This document shows positions 45,049-53,600 of a stretch of 64,000 nucleotides of DNA, piece by piece (the stretch's first letter is position 1; each line of letters begins with the position of its first letter). The DNA is from Candidatus Latescibacterota bacterium (GTDB taxonomy: Bacteria; Latescibacterota; UBA2968; UBA8231), in the NCBI GenBank assembly GCA_007136405.1, contig SLHA01000010.1, positions 1-64,000 on the forward strand, written 5' to 3'. Under the pieces are notes generated by a model. It did no database searches. It saw nothing but the letters and a program-made list of their open reading frames with translations, and was not told the origin of the DNA. A program made the position numbers and the translations under genes.

Positions 45049-46242
45049 TCAGGCTACGAAGATGGACCGGTTGGTGATACCGCAGGTGTGGCCCTGGCGC
45101 TGGAAACCGCCCATGAACTGGGCCGTGCGCGAACAAGGAGCCACGCCTTCATAGTAGGCATTGTAGGCGGTATTGAAGGGGCCGATACCCGCGCGCCCGG
45201 ATTCCGAGCCGTCGGCAGCCACGATATAGGCGTTGTTGAAGACGCCGTCTTCCTTGAGCCCCCGTCCTCCAGCCTCCTTGACGCGCGTGTCGATGGTCTG
45301 CAGCAGCGTGCCTGCGTCCGTGCCGCCCACGCCGCTGACCATGGCTTCACCGATGCCGTTGTACCGGAGCGCGGTCCAGGTGCTGAAGCCATCTTCCAGT
45401 TGTCCGGAACGAACGATCTCCACGTCTCCCGATACCACCCGGGGTTGCGGTTCCACGATGCCGTCCAGGTTGGGTATCCGCGAGACCGGATAGATCACGC
45501 CGGCGGGACGGTGTTCGCCGAAATAGGCTTCGAACACCTTGCGGACCGTTTCCATCCGTTCCCACGTCTGTTCAGGCGCGTCGTCCACGGCCACGAGGAT
45601 CTCCATCCACACGGTCTGCTTGCGGAAGTCCACTCCCTCGGCGGCGAACTTCCGGGCATATTGTTCTTCCAGAACGAACTCCATCTCTTTGGCCAGATCC
45701 GGTCCCAGCGTGGTGATCGTCTGGTCGCCCTGGCGGTGCATGACCGAGGCGCCGCTGGGTTGATGATCCGTCCAGGTGCCGTATTCGATTTTACCGCTGC
45801 CGATACTGGCCCCTTTGATGGCCTTGATCTGCACCTCGAAGAGGGCCTTGGGATCCGGATACCCCGCGGGATGCGTGAAACGCGCCATACGGTTGGACCG
45901 CAGCGGTCCACCCGTGCAGGCTTCGATCATGGGGCCGTATACACTGTTGAACGCGTTCTTGCGTTCATCGCAAGGTTCGCGGTCAGGAGAGGGTGTGGTC
46001 CACAGAACATCCGTCTTGTACACGTCCGACCAGCGAGCCTGTCCCAGCGCCAGAGACTGCTGGAGGTTCAGAATGGTGCCGAACCACTGAGAGCCGACAT
46101 CAGCGACGAACTGGGTGCCGACATTGCCGCTGGGTTCGATCAGGCGCGCGACGCTGCCATCCTTGCCGGCCAGAATGACCTCTGTGGTCTGACAGAAAAC
46201 CGCTCCTGGATTGTGGCGTACGATACTAACCTGTGTCATCAT
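45049..46242 (-). CDS. Conserved-looking protein of unknown function
   Basis: This encodes 397 residues with clean coding character and defined blocks such as 'RHNPGAVFCQTTEVILAGKD', 'EYGTWTDHQPSGASVMH' and the C-terminal 'GGFQRQGHTCGITNRSIFVA'. Its cysteines (C18, one in 'EACTGG', one in 'APCSRTAQF', one in 'HTCG') and frequent His suggest a soluble enzyme, possibly metal-dependent. There is no signal peptide or membrane helix. I do not recognise the family. It is upstream of the LarA-like gene on the same strand, so the two may act in one hydroxy-acid or sugar-acid pathway; that is inference only. Confidence 0.7.
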   Translation of the reverse strand: MMTQVSIVRHNPGAVFCQTTEVILAGKDGSVARLIEPSGNVGTQFVADVGSQWFGTILNLQQSLALGQARWSDVYKTDVLWTTPSPDREPCDERKNAFNSVYGPMIEACTGGPLRSNRMARFTHPAGYPDPKALFEVQIKAIKGASIGSGKIEYGTWTDHQPSGASVMHRQGDQTITTLGPDLAKEMEFVLEEQYARKFAAEGVDFRKQTVWMEILVAVDDAPEQTWERMETVRKVFEAYFGEHRPAGVIYPVSRIPNLDGIVEPQPRVVSGDVEIVRSGQLEDGFSTWTALRYNGIGEAMVSGVGGTDAGTLLQTIDTRVKEAGGRGLKEDGVFNNAYIVAADGSESGRAGIGPFNTAYNAYYEGVAPCSRTAQFMGGFQRQGHTCGITNRSIFVA

Positions 46243-46371
46243 TTACCGCCCTTGGTGGTGTAGGTTGAACAGTACCAGATAGTCGGTCATTATAACGAGT
46301 CAGGGCGCCGCCGACAACCGCGCCCCGGCAGTAACGGGTGGGAACGGGATGCCGCTCATCACGCAACCGGC

Positions 46372-46920
46372 TCAAACGCCTCCACCCGCCCCGTGCCGGC
46401 GGTTGCGGAACAACTGCTCCCAGGCATCCACTTCCTCCGGTGCCAGCGTCAGCTCCGGGTCCAGTTCCGGCGGCGGCGCCGGAACCGTTGACTGTGAGCG
46501 CCGTGGGGCCTCCTCCAGTTCCTGGGCGAACTGCGGTGCGGTTGTGGAGGCAATTTTGTGCTGCCGGGCAAAGCGCCGAATCTCACGATCCGAGGTGATC
46601 ACCCGCAGATAGCGTGCCCCATGCCGGCCCTGAACGAAGCGCTTGATCAGGTCGTCCGCCGTCTCTGGAGCGCGAGCAAAACGGATGTATACCCTTTCGC
46701 TGCTGGCGTCCTGCGCTGGTTGAATGTCCCGCGTGCCGTCATAGAAGACGCTGACGCTGACCCCGGTACGCCGGACATAACGGCGCAGGGAACGCTCCAG
46801 GGCCCGGCGTGCCGCGAGCAGGCTGCTCTCCTCATGCTGCCGCAGCACCGGATCCGCCTTGATCAGGTTGTATCCGTCTATGAGCAGGTGCTCCTGATGC
46901 TCTTCAGCGCAGTTGCTCAC
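46372..46920 (-). CDS. NYN/PIN-like domain protein (YacP-type)
   Basis: GTG start; 182 residues. The N-terminus 'EHLLIDGYNLIKADPVL' and 'VSVFYDGTRDI' with 'YLRVITSDREIRRFARQ' follow the YacP/Rae1 NYN nuclease pattern. Conserved acidic residues (D in 'IDGYN', D in 'YDGT', D in 'TSDRE') could bind the metal for RNA cleavage. The C-terminal 50 residues are Pro/Glu-rich. It starts 11 bases after the GHMP-kinase-like gene ends, so it is the last gene of the giant-protein cluster. Confidence 0.7.
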   Translation of the reverse strand: MSNCAEEHQEHLLIDGYNLIKADPVLRQHEESSLLAARRALERSLRRYVRRTGVSVSVFYDGTRDIQPAQDASSERVYIRFARAPETADDLIKRFVQGRHGARYLRVITSDREIRRFARQHKIASTTAPQFAQELEEAPRRSQSTVPAPPPELDPELTLAPEEVDAWEQLFRNRRHGAGGGV

Positions 46921-46931
46921 GGCGATCGGTC

Positions 46932-48857
46932 TCAGCAGGAAAGCTGGATGCCGTTGCTGTCCAGTTGGTACGCCACGACGCCGCTTTTGGCGAATGATGC
47001 TTTCTGGCGCAGCCGGCTGAGCCGCGCGCGCAGCTCCTCACCGCATCCGTCGCGGGCGATGAGCAGGGCGAACCCGCCGCCGCCGGCGCCGGTGATCAGG
47101 CCGCCTTCACTGACTTCCGTAAAATCCTCGCTTTCGAACAGCAGCTGCAGGCTGGGGGTGGTGGCATCCGGGTCCAGTATGCAACGTAACTGCCAGTACC
47201 GTGTGGCCAGCTTGCCGAGAGCGGCGTAGTCTCCCTCCTTCAGCGCCTGAACCATGCCGGAGTGGATGTCCATGGATTCGCGGATGGCGGGATAACGGGC
47301 CGGATCACGCGAGAGGTAGGCGTCCAGAACCACGTTGAGGCCGCGGGTGGCGGCGCGTGCGATGCCGGTGTCGAACAGCACCACCCGATCCGTGAAGGTG
47401 GCTTCGTTCACCGTGGTCAGGTAGTCCCGCTCCGGCGCGGGCAGACCGTCCGTTGGCGCCGCGTAAAAATCCTTGATGGCCGATGGACCTCCGCATGCAC
47501 CGCGGGCATCCTGCCAGCCGCTGTTCAACCCGATGCTCTGCTCCAGCAGCAGGCTCTGGTCATACAGCTCCGGGTATTCCCGCTCCGCAGTGGAATACGG
47601 ATGCCGGTACAGCCGGTACAGCGCCTTGAGGATGACTGCGGCCAGAATGCTGCTGGTTCCCAGGCCGGACCCCTGCTGCACCTTGCTTTCCGTGGCGATC
47701 TCCAGCCCGCCCCCACCGGTGAACGCGGCGATGTCGCGAACCACGTCCGCCGAGTTGTCGCGCACGATACCGGTGTGCACCAATGCCTGTTTGATCAGGC
47801 GCAGAGCCTCGTCTCCGCCGCGGCGGTAGGCGAAGAACAACTCGCTCTGGGTGCCGGCATCGCCGCGATTGGTGGCTTCGAAGTCCGCCTTGAAGTCCAT
47901 GGACAGGGAGCGGAGCAGCAGCTTGGGCTCCGCGAGCCGCCGTGCCGTCAGGCGCAGCGGTGGCACGGCGCAGCTCTCGCCCTGCATCTGCAGGTCTATA
48001 CCCGCGTTCAGCGTATGCGCTCCCTGCTCCTTACTGCGCAGGTGGTTGTCCGACGCATTGGCACTGGAGATGCCCAGGCGCAGCGGGGCCTGAACGACGA
48101 AGTGTCTGCCGTAGTCCTCTTCATGCATCTGCGGTGTGGTGGACGGCGCCCCGCTCAGGTCCGCCAGGTTGCGGCGCAGATCGATGCGCTGCAGCTGGTT
48201 GATGCGGGCCTCGTAGGCGGCGGCCAGGGCCTCGATGTTCTTCTGTTCCTTGAGTGCGGTGATACGGTCTCCGTCGATGCAGCACGGTGGCGGCGTGCGT
48301 CTCTTCCAGACACTGGGCGTCTGGGCCAGGGTGGTGTAGATATCCTGCATGATCCGGGCGACGCGCATGCCGCGCAGACGGCGCGGTGAGCCTGTCAAAC
48401 CTTCCAGATAGGTGTTCAGAGCCTTGAGGACGGCAAAGAGCGTCTTGGGGGCATGGTCAGGGAGATACCGCAGCAGCTGGGTGTGGCTGACGTCGGTCAG
48501 ACCGTCTACCAGGTCCACCATGAGCTGTGGCAGCTCCTTCCCTACGGCGCTGCCCATGAGCTTGGCCCAGGCATCTGCCCCCAGGCGCTGAAACAGATGG
48601 TCCAGCGCTTCCGGCGTACGTTGGGAGGCGATGAGCGTCGGTTGAAAGGCCAGGCTGCGCAGGAAGCTCCGCCTTTGGTCCATCTGGCTCTGGCCCGCCC
48701 GGACCCGATCCATGAAGCTGTCGATGAGGTGGGTTATTTCCGGCAGCTCTTCAGCGCGGTCGAGTCTGTCGAGGAGTTCTCTCATGGGGAGCTTTCTCAC
48801 CGTTGGCGGGGACGGGACCTGCCTGCCTGGCCCGCCCGTCTGTTGCATTGGCGTCAA
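46932..48857 (-). CDS. GHMP-family sugar kinase (fucokinase-like) with extra N-terminal domain
   Basis: This encodes 641 residues from a TTG; an ATG ('MRELLDRLDRAEEL') 24 codons in is the alternative. The last 400 residues look like a GHMP kinase of the L-fucokinase branch: 'QGSGLGTSSILAAVILKAL' is the phosphate-binding motif 2 and 'ITGAGGGGFALLIA' is motif 3. Motif 1, normally 'RxDLxGGWTD', reads 'PLRLGISSANASDNH'. The first 240 residues are helical with no recognised domain and are not the pyrophosphorylase of bifunctional FKP. It would phosphorylate a sugar at C1. Third gene in the giant-protein cluster. Confidence 0.7.
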   Translation of the reverse strand: MTPMQQTGGPGRQVPSPPTVRKLPMRELLDRLDRAEELPEITHLIDSFMDRVRAGQSQMDQRRSFLRSLAFQPTLIASQRTPEALDHLFQRLGADAWAKLMGSAVGKELPQLMVDLVDGLTDVSHTQLLRYLPDHAPKTLFAVLKALNTYLEGLTGSPRRLRGMRVARIMQDIYTTLAQTPSVWKRRTPPPCCIDGDRITALKEQKNIEALAAAYEARINQLQRIDLRRNLADLSGAPSTTPQMHEEDYGRHFVVQAPLRLGISSANASDNHLRSKEQGAHTLNAGIDLQMQGESCAVPPLRLTARRLAEPKLLLRSLSMDFKADFEATNRGDAGTQSELFFAYRRGGDEALRLIKQALVHTGIVRDNSADVVRDIAAFTGGGGLEIATESKVQQGSGLGTSSILAAVILKALYRLYRHPYSTAEREYPELYDQSLLLEQSIGLNSGWQDARGACGGPSAIKDFYAAPTDGLPAPERDYLTTVNEATFTDRVVLFDTGIARAATRGLNVVLDAYLSRDPARYPAIRESMDIHSGMVQALKEGDYAALGKLATRYWQLRCILDPDATTPSLQLLFESEDFTEVSEGGLITGAGGGGFALLIARDGCGEELRARLSRLRQKASFAKSGVVAYQLDSNGIQLSC

Positions 48858-49037
48858 GTTCCCACTTGAGCCGCTTGTACAGGTCTGGACGGTCTGAGGC
48901 GAAGCCTCGCTAGGAAATAGCGCCGCAGCCTTTGAAAATAGCCTCGATCTGCTCGACGGACAAGAGAGCCGGCTCCGGAGGCCGATGCCGACTGGGGTAT
49001 GACCACGGCCAGGTCGGGGTTCCGGTATCCCGGCGCA

Positions 49038-50573
49038 CTAGGAGCATCCCGGCGCGGAGACGGATCCGGCCAGGCGGGACAGTGTCCTCCACAGAGGGGC
49101 GCCGATTCCTGCGGTGTCCTCGTTCAGCAGATTGGCATGGAGCAGTCCGGCGGGACGCGGGTTGACGTCCAGAACGCTGCAGCAAGGCCCCTGGCCCTCC
49201 TGGTCGAACTTGAGATCCACCCCTGCCAGCGTTAGGGGGCCGATGGCGCTGACGGCGCGTTCGGCCATCCTGGCTGCCTGAGCGAGCTGTGCTGGTGACC
49301 AGGGCAGCGGCGGGGCGCCAGGATCGAGCAGATCGTGCAGATAGCGGCCTTGCAGCCAGCGGGTGGGCGCCGCCTGCCCTCCGGCTTCTACCGAGGTGAC
49401 CGGATTGTCCCTGGAGGCCGCCAGCAGCAGACAGGCACTGGTGGCGCGGTGCGCCTGGCCGTCCAGACACACGTTGATGCGAAGATCCCAGGCGAGCGGG
49501 CCATCATCGCCGGCGAGACCCAGCAGGCCGACCCGGGGGCGCAGGATGGCGTCTCCGCTTTCGGCCAGGTGGCGCCAGGCTGTCAGCAGGGCCGGCACGC
49601 AGTCTTCGTCGGCCGCGATCCAGGTGACGCCGCGGCCTTCGGTGCCATGACGCGGTTGCACGAACCAGCCGCCCGGAGCGGGGCTGGTACGCTCCAGGAG
49701 CAGGCGCGACTGGGTCTCCATGGCCGCCGCCGGCGTGGCGGCAGGCAGCAACTCGGTTACCGGCGTGCGAACGTCCTGATCGCGCCAGCGTTGCCAGCAT
49801 GTCCACTTGTCGTCCGCCAGGGCAGACAGCCTCGCCGGATTCACGTACGGTATTCCGGCGGCGTCGAGGCGGCTCCCCAGTTCGGCGTGGTCTGGGGGCG
49901 CATGGGCGATGACCAGGGCTGCCTGGGGTCGGCGGGGTTCGGGCAGGGTGCCTTCGATAAAGACATCGAGGCCGGCATCGTAGTGGATGGCTTGCAGGAT
50001 GCGGCCCCGGCCGTCCAGCCAGGAGCCATGGATGCCCAGCAGTTCCGGCGCGGCCTGCTGGCGCACTTCCAGCCCGTAGACATAGGCATCCGTACAGAGT
50101 GGATACAGCTCGTGGGTAATGGCCAGCGGCTGGTCGAAACATACGGCCACCCACAGCGCGCTGGCCGCGGCGGGAAGGGGTTGCGGCTGGTCCGGCGGAG
50201 CGGTGAGCAGGGGGGGCGCCGCGGCGTTGATGAGGAGACGCTCGAGAGCCAGGAGCACGACCCGCTCGAGGTATTCTGGCGCAGCGAAGCCGGCAGACAC
50301 CCGGTCCGCCGGCAGACAGCCGGCCGCCTGCAGGTTCCGCAACGTGCCGGGCAGCTCGCTTCGGGCCGCGGTCCCGGCATGACGCAGCAGGGTCTCCAGG
50401 GCCGCGGCCCGGTGATCGCCGCGTGTCTGCCGGACGGCCTCCACTACGGCAGGGGCGGCCGTGCCTACACGGTCGGCCACCGCAGCGGCCAGGTACTGAC
50501 TTACCGCGGCCGGCGCGTACCGTGTGCGACGGCCCAGTTCGGCGCGAACCCGCTCCAGCAGTTCGATGCGCAT
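49038..50573 (-). CDS. ATP-grasp-like ligase protein
   Basis: The ATG ('MRIELLERVRAELGRR') gives 511 residues; a TTG at 50621 is the alternative start. The N-terminal 230 residues are helical and unassigned. The C-terminal half resembles ATP-grasp enzymes: 'GGWFVQPRHGTEGRGVTWIA' for the nucleotide-binding loop, 'WDLRINVCLDG' and 'VLDVNPRPAGLLHAN' where the Mg-binding Asn of 'EvNpRp' is expected. Such enzymes join a carboxylate to an amine, thiol or other nucleophile through an acyl phosphate. It lies 65 bases after the giant gene and is upstream of the sugar-kinase-like gene. Confidence 0.6.
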   Translation of the reverse strand: MRIELLERVRAELGRRTRYAPAAVSQYLAAAVADRVGTAAPAVVEAVRQTRGDHRAAALETLLRHAGTAARSELPGTLRNLQAAGCLPADRVSAGFAAPEYLERVVLLALERLLINAAAPPLLTAPPDQPQPLPAAASALWVAVCFDQPLAITHELYPLCTDAYVYGLEVRQQAAPELLGIHGSWLDGRGRILQAIHYDAGLDVFIEGTLPEPRRPQAALVIAHAPPDHAELGSRLDAAGIPYVNPARLSALADDKWTCWQRWRDQDVRTPVTELLPAATPAAAMETQSRLLLERTSPAPGGWFVQPRHGTEGRGVTWIAADEDCVPALLTAWRHLAESGDAILRPRVGLLGLAGDDGPLAWDLRINVCLDGQAHRATSACLLLAASRDNPVTSVEAGGQAAPTRWLQGRYLHDLLDPGAPPLPWSPAQLAQAARMAERAVSAIGPLTLAGVDLKFDQEGQGPCCSVLDVNPRPAGLLHANLLNEDTAGIGAPLWRTLSRLAGSVSAPGCS

Positions 50574-50638
50574 GACAGGCAGGTCAAGCCGCTTGCCAGG
50601 GACACCACCGGCCTCTGGCAAGCGGCCAACGGGACGTC

Positions 50639-53600
50639 TCAGGCACGCACGGCCTGCAGGTACTGCTCGCCGGCGATGACGAAGTTACGCAATACGACGC
50701 GGTCGCTCTGACCCACCCGGTCGTGGTCGAAGGCACGGCCCTGTTGCTGGCTGGCCAGTTGTTCGAGGGCCTCCTCGCGCAGATTGAACCGATCCCACAG
50801 ACCGATGCCGACATTGGGCTCCAGGTGGATGAATTCCCAACCCGTGATGTCTGCCGGAGCCCGGCCGTGCTCATCTTGCAGGATGGGCACGGACCCGATG
50901 CGCCGGCCCGCTTCGTCGTAGATCGGTTCGATATCCACCAGGCGGCCCGGCCGCGAGAACACGGGACTGGCCAGATAATCCAGCATCAGGTACGGTGCCC
51001 AGGCGTACGACACCCCGCGGGCATCGGTGCCGATATCACGCCCCCGTTGCTGGCGGAACTGTTCCTCGTACTGGGCCGCAAAGGCGGTCATCGCCTGCAT
51101 CACCTTCGGTACTTCGGCTTCCAGACCCGGCCGGATCTGGTCCCGGTACTGTTCCTGCACGAATTCGTCCAGGAGTTTCTCCAGAGTACCGCCGCGACCG
51201 ACGTTGGTCGCCACCTGCAGGCTGGTGAGGGTGATGGGGAAGGCCGCGTCGTACGGCTGGTCCGGATGCGCCGACGACGCCACGATGCGCAGCGAGCCAT
51301 AGATCTGCGACCGCGGCAGCCGGTCCCGCTGCACCGGTGTGTTCCATTCCAGCACCTGGCGCTCGACGAAGCGTTCCATGAACTCCGGTGTGGTCCAGAA
51401 TTCCGGTGACGTGAGCACCGCCGTCTGGATCACCACGTTCTGCCGGCGGGCGACGTCATAAAGAAAGTCCACGGCGGCGCTCACCGCTTCCGGATCGACG
51501 CGGCCGGCCTCGTCCTGCAGGTCGAACACCTTGAGGTTGCGTGCTCCCGATTCCGCGGCTCCCTTGATCAGGACGATCGGATGCTCCGCGCCAAAGGCCT
51601 CCAGACCGCGGAAATCCTCGTTCGGCACGCCTGTGGTCATCAGTTCCCTGATTTCGGCCGGGGACTTGCCGGCGCCGTACTCCCGGCGCCAGTCCATTTC
51701 CGGCGGCAGGCAAACGCCGAATTCCGGGCGGAAGATGCTTGGATACAGCGACTTGTCGTACGTGATGTCGGAAAATACGAGCGACTGGACCGTGGCCGGG
51801 AGCCCCAGGTCCTCGGTCTGTCCGGACTCGTATATCGGCAATCCGTGGAACGGGATCAGGGCGCCCACCGGGATGGGACGGGTGAAACGGGCCGCAATAC
51901 GGATGCCCTTGGGCGAGAGTGCACCGCGTTCACTGGCCGCGTCGGCCTCCGCTGCCGCCGCGGTCTGGTCCAGGCCACGATGCTGTTGCAGGGCGGCGAT
52001 GTACGTGTCGCGGCTGATATAGAAGTGCGCGTCCTCGATGACCAGGAGGTCGCGCTCGGCGCCCTCCACCTGCGTGGCGTATCCGTGCCGGGTAATCAGC
52101 AGGTTGGCGCCCCGGTGGCCATCCTGACGCACGGCCTGGTCGAGCGTGGGGCCTTCACGCAGCGCCCGCGACACGTGGGTTCGGCCTACCGGATACAGGA
52201 AGACGACATTGACCCGTTTGTCCGCTTCGATCAGGTCCGGATCGAAGTCATGGAAGACCGGCGGTGTGGCGAAACCGTCGCTGTGCATGAACGACAACTC
52301 GCGCAGCTGGTTGTAGGCACGCCAGCGTTTCTCGTCCAGCGATTCGCCGCCGGCACCGATTCCGGGGGTCACGGCATCCTGGTCGATGCGGCCGAGCAGG
52401 GCGTCCACATCCTTTTCCGGCAGGGACCCGAGCTCGGTGCATCGCACGATGACGGTGCGGATGTACCGGTACAGCCAGTCGTGGTGCTGATTGGCCAGAG
52501 CGTATATCTCCGCCTCCGTGAGGTTGTCGAAGGCTGTGCCCCGGTCGAAGATCCACGGTCTGTATTCGTACCAGTGGTCGTTGATGGTCTCGGCGAAGAA
52601 ATCCGTGAGATTCTTGTAGAACAGGCGTTCGTCGATCTCCTCGGGATCCTCCAGGGCGAACTGCAACGTCTGCGCCAGCGCGAAGGTGACGTAGAACAGC
52701 TCCATGCCGCGGGTCGCGGCCTCCAGCTGATCCGGTGCCGCGGCCGCTTTCTCGGCCAGGCGCGCCAGCACGCCGATGTCCTCGTAGCCGCCGGCCAGCA
52801 CCTTCCAGTCCTCGAGAATGATCTCGCGACCGGTATACACCTGAGCCACGCTTTCCCGGAAGGCTGTCAGAGCGTCGCCGTCGTAGTGTTCGGTGCCAAG
52901 AGCCTCCAGCGTCCGGCGGGTGCAGCCGATCAACTGGCCGAAGAGATGATTGATGCTGGTCCGGTCTTCCGTTGCCGTGGCGGCCGTGGCGTCGAATTGA
53001 CGGATCTGCTCCAGCAGGTCCTCCATGTGCTGCGACGCCTGGTCCAGGCACGGCGCCGCGGAAGCCGAGGCGAATGCCTTCATGGCCTCCTGGAAACCCG
53101 CCTCGCGATCCGACATGGCCCGGGCCTTCTCCGCCCGCACACGCAGGGCGCGGCGCCGTTCCAGCGCTTCCACGGCCGCGACTTCCACGGCCTTGCTGGA
53201 ACTCTCGACCAGCTTCTGCTGGGTGAAACGGGCCGAATCAGGTTCGTAGGCCGGGCGCACCAGGGCGTCCAGAATCTGCTCGTTCTCTGCCGGGCTGAAG
53301 GCGGCTACATCCGCTTCCGGTGCGGTGGCGGCTGCGGCGATACGTTGCACGCCGGCGGCAAAGCGTTCGAGCAGGGCATCGATGCGCTGACGCGTCTCAC
53401 CGAGAAGCACGAAGACGCCTCCCAGGCCGGCGATCCAGGCTCCGGCATCCAGGCGTGACAACGGCAGTCCCGCGGCGATCCTCACCCGGGCCTGGCTGAC
53501 GAAGGCATCCCGCTGGCGCCATTTCTTGAAGCGACGCAGCTTCTGTTCCTGCCGCAGGGCCTTGCCCGCCTCGTCGTCGTCGGTGAGCTGGCGCTGGATC

